This document shows positions 28,250 to 38,759 of a DNA stretch of 64,000 nt, in pieces. The position numbers were made by a program, and so were the translations under genes. Under the pieces are notes generated by a model, which was given only the letters and a program-made list of their open reading frames with translations, was not told the DNA's origin and did no database searches. Each line of letters opens with the position of its first letter. Position 1 is the first letter of the stretch. This stretch comes from Euglena gracilis. Lineage: Eukaryota; Euglenida; Euglenophyceae; Euglenales. The stretch is taken from the NCBI GenBank assembly GCA_039621445.1, contig CP154954.1, positions 10,497,521 to 10,561,520 of the forward strand, read 5' to 3'.

Positions 28250-28936
28250 TTGGGCAAAAGGAATTTGCCCCCTGAAATCAGTTGGGTGGCACAAGGGATT
28301 TGCCCCCCAAAACGGGTGGATAACACAAGGGATTTTTTGTTATTTTGGGGCCCTCAAACAGTTGGGCAACAAAAGGGATTTGCCCCCCAAAACGGGTGGG
28401 TAACACAAGGGATGGTGTTATATTGGCAACAAAAGGGATTTGCCCCCCAAAACGGTTGGGTAACACAAGGGATTTTGTTATTTTGGGGCCCTCGAACAGT
28501 TGGGCAACAAAAGGGATTTGCCCCCCAAAACGGGTGGGTAACACAAGGGATTTTGTTATTTTGGGGCCCTCGAACAGTTGGGCAAAAGGGATTGCCCCCC
28601 AAAACGGGTGGGTAACACAAGGGATTTGTTATTTTGGGGCCCTCGAACAGTTGGGCAACAAAAGGGATTTGCCCCCCAAAACGGGTGGGTACACAAGGTA
28701 TTTTGTTATTTTGGGGCCCTCGAACAGTATTTGCCCCCCCAAATTTTTGGGGCCTCGAACGTTGGGCAACAAAGGGATTTGCCCCCCCAACAAACAGGGA
28801 TTTGCCCCCCAAAAACGGGTGGGTAACACAAGGGATTGTGTTATTTTGGGGGGCCCTCGAAAAGTTAAGGGCAACAAAAGGGATTTGCCCCCCCCAAACC
28901 CGGGTGGGTTCACAAGGGATTTTTGTTATTTAGGGG
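28250..28936. repeat. Degenerate right edge of the satellite
   Basis: From about 28250 the units carry frequent indels (units shortened to 50-70 bp, extra G or C, lost CAAC). The last recognisable phrase is TTTTTGTTATTTAGGGGGGG at about 28919-28938. The immediately preceding 26.75-28.24 kb is by contrast the most uniform stretch. Decay at an array edge is expected where unequal exchange no longer homogenises units. Confidence 0.85.
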
Positions 28937-29070
28937 GGGTCCCAAGCCAAAAAAAATTGGTCTTTTTTTGGGAACCCCCAGAAACGAAATTTTTGGGGGG
29001 TACCCAAAACCCCAAACCCAACCTTGCCCTGGAGGGCCCTCCAGGAGGTTCCAGGAGGTGGTCCCGAAAC

Positions 29071-29335
29071 CAGGGGTTTTATAGACCCCTGGGGGGGGTA
29101 GGGTGGGTGGGTGGGTCCGGCCAAGCCCCCCCCCCCCGGGGGGGTTCCCCTGGGAGGTCGAAAGTTTTTGAAAACGGTGCTATTTTTAGGATTTTCGCGT
29201 TTTTTTGGCCATTTTCGGGGGGAAAGTAGGTGGGTCCCCTTCAGGACCTCCCCCCCCCCCCCGGGCGGCCCCCCCCGGGGGGGGGGGGGGGGGGGGGGGA
29301 CCCCCCTCCCCCCCGGTCTTAAAAAAAAAACCCTG
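29071..29335. mobile_element. hAT-like miniature inverted-repeat element
   Basis: It starts CAGGGGTTTTATAGACCC and ends GGTCTTAAAAAAAAAACCCTG (last 21 bases, 29315-29335), an inverted match with gaps. The interior has long C and G runs. The flanking 8-mers CCCGAAAC and TTTGAAAC agree at five of eight positions, so the target duplication is uncertain. It lies between the satellite edge and the first coiled-coil exon. Confidence 0.5.
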
Positions 29336-29382
29336 TTTGAAACGCATTCCCCAAAGCTCGTACATTTGCGTGCTCCGGCCAG

Positions 29383-29471
29383 AACGGCGCAACCTGCTGG
29401 GGCAGCTGGAGCACGCCGCCTCCAACTCCAGCGCCCTCGTGCGGCAGCGGGAGGAGAACCACCACCTGCAG
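29383..29471 (+). CDS. Coiled-coil gene, putative exon 1 of visible part
   Basis: It follows TGCTCCGGCCAG and encodes RRNLLGQLEHAASNSSALV then RQREENHHLQ, an amphipathic helix. The 3' border CAG/GCGTGC would be a GC-type donor, which is less certain than the others. Confidence 0.45.
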
Positions 29472-32400
29472 GCGTGCCCACAGTCCCCCATGGCCCTACG
29501 TCTGTTCCTGAAAAGTCAATTGTGCAATCACAAAGGTGCTGGTTGGACCTTTTTCTCTTGAGTTGAAACAGATATTTTTTGGAACTTTATTTATGAAAGT
29601 GAAAATTGAAATGCTATTCAAATTTTAAACATTTTCACATTTAATCATGATAATCAATGAATTTATCCAAGCATGAGGACGTAGAACCAACCTGCTCGAA
29701 CGCCTCAATGTTCGTCCTCCGTGTTTGCCTTTCAGGCACAGAAGCGACATCTGGAAGAAGCGAAAATCAGACTTGCACACGTTCAGCAAGCTGAATGGAT
29801 GCAGTGGAGTGTCTGCAGCTGGGTTTCTAACATCTTTGCAACCTTTCTTTTTTATGGCGCCAACCCATCTATCCTCTAAAATGGGGCGCTAAATGAATTT
29901 ATGAAGGGAATGATATTATTTCATCTTTTTTACACTCTGTTTTATTGAAAATTCTCTTTATTTTCTCATATTATATTATATTATATTCACATGTTATTCT
30001 CGTACACTTTTCCCCCATTCTCTTTCGCTGAAAAATGGCGCTCAGACACATGGGAAAATAGGTCATGCAATGATTTTCAGTAGATGTGGTTACAGAAATT
30101 GGAAAATGATAAATGAATGAATGTAAAGTATTTTCTGATCTCGGGGAGGCACCATCAGTTTCGCGCCGTTTTGGGTTTGGTTTAGTTGGGCAGATCGATG
30201 GGCAGGCGGGTCGACCCACGGGGGATGGGGGTTTTGGGTATTTTATTTGGTATTTTACTGCTCAGACTTTTTTCTTTCTTGTGTCACAATAAATTTTGGT
30301 TACATATCAGTGTGGGTATATGCTGTGTGTAAATTCCTGTGAACATTGTTTTTGTTTTGCTACCCTGCGCACGTGTGTTCGTGTGCGCGCATGCTTCCGC
30401 GTGGCAACATGCGCGCGCACACGTGTGTGAGTGTGCGTGTGTATTCCGTTTTTGCAATTCTCTTCTGCTTTTCCTCGTGTCTGCATGCAAGCCTGACACG
30501 GATCAAGTTGGAGTCTGAGGTGGGGACCGCCATGAGGGAACTGAAGGAAAAGGAAGCGGTGCTGCTGGAGGCCCGGCGGGCGGTGGACGAGAAAGGTGGG
30601 CCAGTTGTTTTTAATTGTTTTTAACTCATGATAATAATATTGATTCATAATTTAATTGTTTTAAAATCGTGATACTAATATTGATTCATAATTTAATTGT
30701 TTTTAAATCATGGTAATAATATTGGTTCTTAATTTAATTGTTTTTAATCATGGGGGGCAATGTTACATGTCATAAATTTCATTTGGCATTGCAACAAACG
30801 AAAGAAAGAAGCCCCCCAAAAAGCGACCAGGGTGCTTAGTCGTCAGTTACTTCCAGGCAGATCAGCGATTACACAGGTTGGAGGCAGGCCATATGGACAT
30901 GCAAGCGAGTTCGGAGGAAGGGGACATTTTTCATAGTTTGATTTTTTTTTTTGCCAAGAAGGGCTTTGGATTTCCTGCGTCAGCATTATCACCTCCTTTA
31001 ATTGATGCTTTGTTGCTGGAGGGGAACGGCGTTTGTTTTGCGAATCAATCTTTGCGTTGACATTCCCTGATTAATGGCAGCAAAAATCACAAACAAAGAC
31101 AACTCCAAAGTTATTGAAAAAGAGGAAGCAGGTGTGACACACAGCAAAGCCCCCCCCCCTGGACCCCAGGTGTGCTCGTCGTGCAGGAATCGGCGTTGGC
31201 CAAAGCTCAAACCGTTTGCGTTATATACACATACTATACACTCACATATACGGACTATATATAGTGTATTCTCTATCTCTCTATCGAATACATAATCCTC
31301 TACTAAATGCATCGTTACAACACCAACCACCAGCAGCGAACTATGAGCATTCCCCTACTCTTTGACCTTCCCTTGCAGGGATCGGCGTTGGCCAAAGCTC
31401 AAACCGTTTGCGGTTGCCGCAGTGCGGGAGATCGAAGCCAAGCAGCGCGACCTGCGGCAGTTCGAGGAGCGGACGGCGGAGCTGCAGCAGCAGATCGAGG
31501 CGCAGCAGCAGGAGAACGGCGAGCTGGAGGAGGAGTGGGCTGTGCCGCGACGTGTCAAAAGGGAGAAAGCAAAAAAAAACAGGAAGGCAATGGGGTTGCC
31601 ATCCTGTGCATTTTTGCTCAGTCAGACAACTGCAATAACTAGTGCGATCATTGTCTGTGCCGTCACACTGCTGTTTATTTTTTCTATGATAGTAAAAAAT
31701 AACAATAAATACTAATAAATTAATAACATCGTTGCATCGAGTGAACATCGTTGCATCGAGTGATTGTTCTTAACGTGTCAGTGTGTGTATGTTGTCCTTT
31801 TTTTGCATGTATCAGTGCACCACCTGCCCAAAATCCTCCCAATCGGCATCATTTTCCTCGTTCGGGCTTCTGGCTCATATTCCCAGGGATGCACGCCTCG
31901 GCCCCTCTCCACATTTCCAGTCTCGCCACGGCGTTTTTAAACGACCCCCCCGAGGGGTCCAGCTCAGCGGCTGGAAAATTGGCTGGTTGGAAATAATTTG
32001 CTGGCTGACCCCCTGGATAGGTTCCTGGACTGGAGCTGGGTCCGACCCGGACGGGTGAACTGGGTGCCAAAAAAAATAACCGAAAGCGCAAAAATGTCCA
32101 TAAAACTGCCAAGTATGCAGAAAAGTCGATTTTTGACCCCAAATTTGCCATGGCCAGCCCTTTTCCGACCCATTTTCGCCCATTTTTGGCCATTTTTTCA
32201 CCCCCGAAAGCGAAAGAATTCCGTTACCATCCAGCCGCACGAAGGGCGGCTGGAGATAAATCAAATTTGTTGGGGGGGGAGGGGGTCCCGGGCTGGAAAA
32301 AGGCTGCTGGCTGACTGGCTGGACCCCCACCCTGGGGGTGTGGTCAAATTGTTGTTAGCTACGCCCTGTTCTCAACAAGTTTAAAAAAATTATATTTGTA

Positions 32401-33051
32401 TGGTCGCACCAGCACGGGTGACTTCGCTTGGCCGCCTGGATGGATAGCCTTGGTGTCGCAGCCTGCCGGTGAGCTTCGGCACCTTTGTGGCGAGACGTTG
32501 GCCTTCCAGCGGTACTATGAACTGAAGAAGCAGAACCGCCATTTCAAGGTTTCTGTGCGAAGGAATTTCTGTTTTGAAAGGTTTTGCAAGCATGCATTTT
32601 TAAACCATTTTACAGTTTTTTTTAAAAAAAATCATGATCACTGCATTTCTCAAGCCGGAAGGGATGGTCCGGCCAGCAACCATTGCCAGCCGGCTGGCTG
32701 GACCACGGAGGTGCCTAAGAAATCCCTGTTCGTACTGAATTGATTGTTGAGGATTTCAGGTGATCCCAAGTGGTTGCTTCGATTTTTTGTCCCAGGCTTT
32801 TTGGGTAACCCTGATTGGGAAGGGGGGTCAGACAGCAGTTTTTCAGCCACGTTTTCCAACAGGGGGGTCGTATTGCGTGAATCACCATTATTGCTGTCTG
32901 GCACTCACAGACCATCCGCAAGGTGTTCGAGAAGGAGAAGCCCAGCGACTACAAACCCTGGATGCAGTATATGCCCTCAGAGCACACCGTGGAGCGCACC
33001 ATCAGCGCCATCCGCTCCAACTCCCAGACCAGGCTGAATTCAGGCGACTGA
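29383..33051 (+). CDS. Multi-exon coiled-coil protein, unidentified (3' part)
   Basis: Six short GC-rich exons on the plus strand encode heptad-rich sequence and end in a stop at 33049-33051. Proposed exons are 29383-29471, 29736-29803, 30492-30595, 31423-31534, 32462-32548 and 32911-33051. The borders are AG upstream and mostly GTGG or GTTT downstream. Codon phases agree at the 2-3, 3-4 and 5-6 junctions. They do not agree at 4-5 as drawn, so an exon or a different donor is missing there. The 1-2 junction needs a GC donor. Composition is rich in Glu, Arg, Gln and Lys with no globular motif, as in cytoskeletal or ciliary coiled-coil proteins, but I cannot assign a family. The start codon is not found and may lie beyond the satellite. 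Confidence 0.6.
29736..29803 (+). CDS. Coiled-coil gene, exon 2
   Basis: A pyrimidine-rich acceptor (TTTGCCTTTCAG) precedes AQKRHLEEAKIRLAHVQQAE. Ending at CA/GTGGAG leaves two bases, which fit the single leading base of exon 3. Confidence 0.55.
30492..30595 (+). CDS. Coiled-coil gene, exon 3
   Basis: It encodes LTRIKLESEVGTAMRELKEK followed by EAVLLEARRAVDEK, a clear heptad pattern, and ends AAAG/GTGGGC. The single trailing base joins the two leading bases of exon 4 to make a Val codon. Confidence 0.65.
30608..30757. repeat. Intronic tandem repeat, about 46-bp unit, three copies
   Basis: A phrase beginning AATTGTTTTTAA and including ATAATATTGATTCATAATTT repeats three times with substitutions. 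It is AT-rich, non-coding and lies in the intron after exon 3. Confidence 0.75.
31182..31220 (+). repeat. 39-bp direct repeat, copy 1 (decoy acceptor region)
   Basis: The segment GCAGGAATCGGCGTTGGCC and the following AAAGCTCAAACCGTTTGCG is repeated at 31374-31412 with one mismatch, about 192 bp downstream. It is immediately followed by a (TA/CA)-rich tract. Confidence 0.9.
31374..31412 (+). repeat. 39-bp direct repeat, copy 2, abutting exon 4
   Basis: This is the second copy of 31182-31220. It ends ten bases before the exon 4 acceptor (TTGCCGCAG at 31414-31422). It is open in the exon 4 frame, so it could be a 5' extension of that exon using the earlier CAG at 31375-31377. Confidence 0.9.
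31423..31534 (+). CDS. Coiled-coil gene, exon 4
   Basis: It encodes REIEAKQRDLRQFEERTAEL followed by QQQIEAQQQENGELEE, the strongest coiled coil in the gene. Leading phase agrees with exon 3. The proposed donor GAGGA/GTGGGC is the same GTGGGC as exon 3. Confidence 0.65.
31800..32395. repeat. Decayed GC/poly-C element inside intron, with GAA-loop hairpin
   Basis: It contains the GCTGGCTGACC / GGCTGGAAAA phrases and poly-C/G runs shared with elements at 33.3-34.4 and 39.9-40.05 kb. It also holds a perfect 8-bp stem hairpin at 32231-32253 (CCAGCCGC, loop ACGAAGG, GCGGCTGG). No clear terminal repeats survive. Confidence 0.4.
32462..32548 (+). CDS. Coiled-coil gene, exon 5
   Basis: The acceptor GGTGTCGCAG precedes PAGELRHLCGETLAFQRYY then ELKKQNRHFK. 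The exon is 29 whole codons, ending AAG/GTTTCTG. Phase 0 at the 3' side matches exon 6. Phase relative to exon 4 as drawn does not match. Confidence 0.6.
32911..33051 (+). CDS. Coiled-coil gene, terminal exon
   Basis: The acceptor GGCACTCACAG precedes TIRKVFEKEKPSDYKPWMQY, MPSEHTVERTISAIRSN and SQTRLNSGD, then TGA at 33049-33051. The basic, Ser/Arg-rich tail with a KPW and YMPS segment could be a short conserved C-terminal motif. I do not recognise the family. No AATAAA is visible in the next 100 bp. Confidence 0.65.
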   Translation, partial: TIRKVFEKEKPSDYKPWMQYMPSEHTVERTISAIRSNSQTRLNSGD

Positions 33052-33305
33052 CAGTAGCTCACCGTACACCCCGTACACAAATATAATTTTCTGTGTGTCA
33101 TGTGAAGGCAATGAAACAACAAAAGGCACGATATGATATCAGCCATCACGATAAGGTGGGAGAGAACTCTTCACATCTGGTGTGGAGCTCCCACTCGGTA
33201 TTCTACTGCAATCAGATGTTTTTTTGGGACCCGGGGGGGGGAGGGGGGGTGAAAAAAACTGATCCCCCCAAAATGGGTCCCCCCCACCCCCGAGCCCCAC
33301 CCAAC

Positions 33306-33809
33306 CAGGGAATTTCTTAAGCCGGAGGGTACCCTACCCCCCGGGGGGGGGGGTCCAGCCAGCCAGCAGCTCAAATCCAGCCAGCAGCCCAAATTCGGGC
33401 TGGGAGCCCCCCCCCCCGGGGTCGAGTGAAATAAAGTCGGGTCCAGCCCGGCCGGAGGCCAGGCCAGCCGGCCGAAGGCCGGCCCAGCCGGCCGCAGGCC
33501 GGCCAGCCAACTGGGCTGTCCAGCTCACTTATCCCTGCATTTTTCCCCCTCATCACAGCCCCTCCATCACAGTCCCCCAGCCTTGATCTAGCTCCACCCA
33601 TCAAAATGTCGAAAATGGCCAAAATGTGTTAGAAAATTTTGTTTTTCCTCGACCCAGCCCAGCCCAGGCCGCTCAAGGCACGGTGCCCCCCCCCCTCCCC
33701 CCACCCCCGGGGGGGGGGTCCAGCCAGCAGCTCAAATCCAGCCAGCAGCCTTTTTGCCAGCCGGAGGCTGCCCCCCCCCCCCCCCGGGGGGTCCTTAAGA
33801 AATTCCCTG
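33306..33809. mobile_element. hAT-like miniature element with exact 8-bp target duplication
   Basis: The termini CAGGGAATTTCTTAAG (33306-33321) and CTTAAGAAATTCCCTG (33794-33809) are perfect 16-bp inverted repeats. They are flanked on both sides by the identical 8-mer CACCCAAC (33298-33305 and 33810-33817). A CAGGG start and an 8-bp target duplication are hallmarks of hAT transposons. The 504-bp body is GC-rich, non-coding, has poly-C runs just inside each end and several GGCC-G(A/C)A-GGCC hairpins (33450-33502, 33758-33770). Confidence 0.88.
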
Positions 33810-34207
33810 CACCCAACCCCTGTGGGTTCGCCCAACGCTTCGTGCCGAAAATAAAGGAGAACCCTGCCTCTGGCAGGGTACCCACTCGGCCGACCTCCCC
33901 AGGTCACGAAACTTAAATCTGCTGCAAAAAAATTGTGAATCCACAAAAAAAAAACTCTTCTGGTGAAAAATTTGTGCTCAACACAGGTGGAAACCACTTG
34001 AACAAGACATGTGGAGGAAAGGCTGTGCGAAAAATTGAGTTTCAAATTGATGAGTTGTATTTTGGGTTTCCCAAGGCTTCCAAGGAATGTGTGACTTTGA
34101 TAGGAGGATTTGATATGTTGTCTGTTAAGTTTGCATACAATCCACAGGGTGATGCATCACCTCGCTCATCAGGATGGGGAGGGTGGAGGCCACCCTCACC
34201 CCCAGCA

Positions 34208-34413
34208 GTTTATCGACAGGCATCCGGGGTTTTCGCTAGTTTTCTTAAGCCTGGAGGGGACCCCACCCCTGTAGGGAGGAGGGGGTCCAGCCAGCCAGCT
34301 GCACAAAGCCGGGCTGCAGAACCCCCCGGGGTCCGCCAAAAAAAAGTTGGGGCAGCTCAGCCCAGTCAGGACGAGCCGATAATTTTTGGTGCAAAGCACC
34401 GAAAAAGCACCAA
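34208..34413. mobile_element. Truncated relative of the hAT-like miniature family
   Basis: The left part TTTTCTTAAGCCTGGAGGGG and the CCAGCCAGCCAGC phrase match the left end of 41538-41797 and 33306-33809. The hairpin GGTGC-AAA-GCACC is at 34388-34400. The right terminus is missing. The sequence runs directly into the ATT microsatellite. Confidence 0.55.
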
Positions 34414-34704
<291 letters not shown>

Positions 34705-37700
34705 AAACAGGTGGCTGAAGATAGGCCAAGATGGTGTGTTCGAGGGTGTTGGAGGGTTCTGTTTCCAAGTTCTGGCTAAAAATCCCAATACACGTGCAGT
34801 TTACCTTTCTTGGTCCAGCCAGCACTTCCCCCCCCCCAGCCGGCACCTTTTTCCTGCCGGCCGGCCGGACTGGACTGGAATTTTGCCAGGGTCTTTGAGA
34901 AAACGACAGGCAGGGTTCTTTTTAAGGAACTTAGCACGGTGCTATGGGCAGGCAGGGGGGTAGGGCACTTTCGACCCCCCCCCAGGGAGGTTGGGGTTTG
35001 GGGTGTGTCGTGTTGTAGTGCACCCCACAGCACGAGGCACCCCCCCCAGGGTTGGTAAAAGGAAGCCTGGTGACAGGCGTGCTGCAAGCCCTGTCACCAA
35101 AGAAAAGCCAATATCGGCATTTTTACAACATTTTTGACCGGGCAGCCACCACAGGGCAGTCTGAGGGCCCTGGCAGCTGGCTGGCTTGGAGCAGCCTGCC
35201 CCCCAACCCGAGGGCCGGGCATGAGCGCAGCCACTCGATCGAGGTCCATGGCGTAACCAAGCGCTGTCGCTGGTTTTGGCACGGGGATTTCTCTGCCATT
35301 GCTCTCCCAACCATAGTGCGAGCAGGATACTGTGTGTACAGCTGACTCTGCAAAAACGTCGCAAGGCTTTTGTTTTTTGGAGTTATCGATCAAGAAGCAG
35401 ATGGCCGGGATTTTCCTCCGCCCCCAGGGTTGGGGCATGAAAGGAACTTTGGACTCCCTTTCATTTTGTACTCCAGGGATACCTCACTGTTCGAAAATGC
35501 ATATTCCAGTGCAAGACCCTTCCTTACCAGGGAATTTTTTGGGCCAGGGGGGACCCCGACCGCGAGCAACTTGTGTCACACCTGCTTCCTCTCTTTCATT
35601 TTGTGTTTGTGGGCTGCCGACCAAGCCTGGTGCAGGAGGGGCTTCCCCCCCCCAACCCCTTGACCTTAGGTGCAGGAGTCCAGATCCCCCACCTTCCAAG
35701 GGATAGCCCAGGGGTTGGCTCCGACCGTCTCAAATTTTCTTTTCCTTTTCTCTTTTTGTGGTACAAATTTGTCTCAAAAAATGCGAAATTGTGGTTACTG
35801 GCAGTTTTCTGTCCGGCTCTTCATGAAAGTCGGTCATTTTGGCCATGCCCTGTGTTGTTTGGGGGTCTCCCTCCTTCACCACGGAGGACACCCCCAACCA
35901 ACCTTATGTCGAAACCCACGCGTCCCCCCTCCCCAGAGTCCTCCAAGGTTTCACCGGCACAGCAATCGATGGTTGCTTGCTTTCGAAGTGATACGAGAAG
36001 GATTGGGCCACCCTCTGCTTACCTTACCTTACCCCCTAAAGGTGCCGTACACCATCACTGGCCAGCCGAAGTTGCAGACCCACTCGCATGCAGACCACTC
36101 CCAAGGTGCATTTGGCAGAAAAGTCGTGGCAGAAACGTCGTCATTTCAAGGGTTGCTGACCCCCTGCCCAACAGCAGGAGGGTCAGTCGCAGTGTTTTCT
36201 GTCTTTGGTGGATGTTCAGCTGCATCCTGGATAATCATTTGTGAACCTCAAATAATAAGAAGGGTGTGTGTGCCAAATTTCTAAGCTTCAGGCTTTTTTG
36301 ATGCTGCTCGTCAATGGAAGACATTAGTGATCTCCAAGCCATAGAGAAATTTATTAAAAATTGCGACGGAAAAAACATCAGTACTTCATTTGTCATTTCA
36401 CTTCATTTGTCCGTCTATCCAGGGGGTAGGAGGTTTTTTTTCCGGACCCAAGACGACGATCCTGCTGAACCTCAACCTTCCCCCGGTCTTAAACTCCTGG
36501 CTCTATGCGTCCATTGACCACCAAAAAGGAGGAAATATCTCACAAAAAACACAGGGATTCTTGAAGAGGACTCTCGTCGTAATAAAGTAAATTGAGTGAC
36601 AGTCAGAGACACATTTCACAATGGATTTGTGCTCCTTATCCACCCTTGAGGTCCTGGATCGCTTTACCTTCCGGTTTATGCCACATCCCCAACCCACCTT
36701 CCCACAACCCAATACCCGTCTGATCAACCAAAGCCTATGTAGAGACTCCTCTTTGTCGCTGTGTATCTTCTATGTTGTACAGTCCCTTTGACCTACCAGG
36801 CAGTGAGCACAAAAGGCTGTCTTTGAGTGCCATCACCGAGCAAGAGTTGGAGAGGAGTGTCCCCCCCAAAAAAACAACAAAAATGTCCCATTTTATTTTG
36901 GAGATCTGGAAGAAAACCCTGTGGATTTGAGCATTTTCATCGCCATCATTTTATCCATTGGTCGGTTTTTTACATATGTATTTTCAATTTGAGGTTACGT
37001 GGTAATTTTATTTTTTTGTTCTAATAAATCCTGAGCTTGTTTGCAAATACACAAGGTGTCCGTATTTGCGCTGCTGTTTCATATTTACCCAAATCGTCCT
37101 TCTGGGTAAACGTGTTCCTTGTCTGTGTCACAGACCAGACTCCATTGAAGCACGAATCTTCGTTGCCTCTTCTGTCAACTTAGCATGAAACCGATACACA
37201 CGTCGGCACAAGAAAAAAACAGGGGATATGATGAAGGAGCAACAACTGGATCGAATTCTGTAGCTTTTCTGAAGTGGGCGCTTGCTGAGCCCACTGCCTC
37301 GTTTGCCGCCCTCTCTTGAGGAAGGAGGGGGACGTCGGCATTGGGTGAGCAATGCTCAGTGCGTTTGTGCGCTCAAATGGCCATTTGCCTTCATGTTCGT
37401 GACGCAAGAGGGGTCTAGTCCAGGTTTGGCTTTGTTGATTTCGCCTGTGCCTTGGCATGGTTGAGCAATTGGTTGGCTTTTGGATGGGGTTGGTATTAAG
37501 GATTCAGTTGTTGGACTGTGGAAGCACCTCGGGAAGACTTCCCATTCTGATGCTATTTGCACCCCAGAGTTTGTATGAGAGCCCTCGGTGGGTCAAACTC
37601 AAAAGCCCAATGATCCAGGAAATCATCAAGTTACCCCCACCCTGTGTGTTTAACTTCCCCAAACAAACCCCAGTACCAAACCTGTTCCCGCATCCATTTC

Positions 37701-38700
37701 GTGTTCATATTTTTGCGCCTTACCGTTTCCCTCTGTCCATACTCCAATTTTATCAGAAATTTTACCCTCTTTCGGGTCGAGTTACGAGCGCTGGTCTCTC
37801 CTCGTTGTGGAGGTCCAGAGCACTCCCCTCGACAGCCGTTCAGATGCATCGCCGGCGCTCAACTCCTTTCTGAAAACGTGTCGCTTTCGGACAGTGGGTT
37901 CTGCAGCAGGATCTTTTTTTCAGAAGTATTATGAAATTAATTAAGTCTGTTTTGTCTTAAATCTTAAAATTTTAAATTAATTTAATCTTTTTATATGGAA
38001 GCCATGAAGCTGTAGTTCAAGAGCAAGAACATGCTTTATCACGTCGGTTTCCAAGTGTCTGCGGCCACAACGTTGGAACTGTATGGATCCTCGTTTTTGT
38101 CGAGTTTGGGATGGGAAAGCGCAGACAGAAACTCACCCCGACCCACCCCAACAGTCTCTTGGTGATAAATCCAAACACCCCCCCCCCTGAGTCACTGGCA
38201 CATTTCAAACGTTGTTTTGCAAGGGAATGTTGGCTGTAGCTCATGTGGAGACTTCTTCACCTTTGTCAGGCGCTGGGGGAGGCGGTTCACCCCGTTTCTT
38301 TTGAATTTTTATTTCGTTGTTTCAAAACGAATGCCCGCCTCCCCTCTGTGGTGCAACAACCTGCCTGGAATTATACCCCCCAGGGGGGGATTATACCCTT
38401 CAGGGGGGGGGGCTGGAAGTCTAAGCCTAACCCTATTCTTAAAAATTAGGACACATTCTCCACAAATCCGGTAAAATTTGCCCAAGGTCGCCGTTTGACC
38501 TAGGTGGAACACACCAAGAGGAAAATGTCAAAGTGAGACCCAGGTGGAGCTGTCGGGACTCCCCCTCCTTGAGGAATTATAGCGACTTTCTAGGGCGAGG
38601 GGCGAAACTTCCTCCACGTACACACACATACACATACATATCAAGTCCTGTCATACCCTCTTCAGGGTGTTCCGAGATACCCACATCTGCTTTTTGGGGT
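34705..38700. other. Intergenic; only weak exon-like frames
   Basis: GC-rich islands at 35160-35345 (a frame ending IEVHGVTKRCRWFWHGD...) and 35573-36284 (two long overlapping frames) might be exons, but none has a motif and splice borders that support it. A possible small CAGG...CCTGG inverted-end element lies at 36420-36499. The rest shows nothing recognisable. Confidence 0.3.
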
Positions 38701-38759
38701 CGCACCCCCGGCCCTATGTGAGGGGCTGTGGGGGTCCGTGCTCCCCGCTGCGGGCCCAT

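Larger units (their letters stand above)
8740..28936. repeat. 20-kb minisatellite array, 78-bp unit with 112-bp variant
   Basis: The basic unit is 78 bp. It begins GGGTGGGTAACACAAGGG, continues ATTTTGTTATTTTGGGGCCC and TCGAACAGTTGGGCAAC, and ends AAAAGGGATTTGCCCCCC plus AAAAC. A second unit type adds a 34-bp half-unit (GTTGGGTTACACAAGGG then ATTTGCCCCCCAAATC), giving a 112-bp step. There are well over 200 units, with few substitutions in the interior. Because 78 bp is 26 codons without stops, long frames run in two plus frames and two minus frames (up to about 490 codons on each strand near 26.6-28.06 kb). I regard these as non-genes: frame breaks track unit indels, there is no conserved start or end, and third-position bias is absent. 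Confidence 0.97.

Noticed and set aside
8740-28936. Dozens of 70-500 codon frames as genes for a repeat protein
   Set aside because: They are forced by a 78-bp stop-free unit, occur on both strands in four frames, begin and end at unit indels, and show no codon-position bias.
8740-28936. CRISPR-like array
   Set aside because: Units are contiguous with no variable spacers, 78 bp long, in a eukaryotic context without cas genes.
8740-28936. Telomeric DNA, because of TTTTGGGG / CCCCAAAA words
   Set aside because: The words occur once per 78-bp unit, not in tandem as in hypotrich telomeres, and unique genic DNA lies on both sides.
35573-36284. Two 200-codon plus-strand frames as a gene
   Set aside because: Overlapping in different frames, no motif, no convincing splice or start context.
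36420-36499. 80-bp CAGG...CCTG element with target duplication
   Set aside because: The inverted ends pair only with several gaps and the flanking 8-mers agree at five of eight positions, so the evidence is too weak to call.
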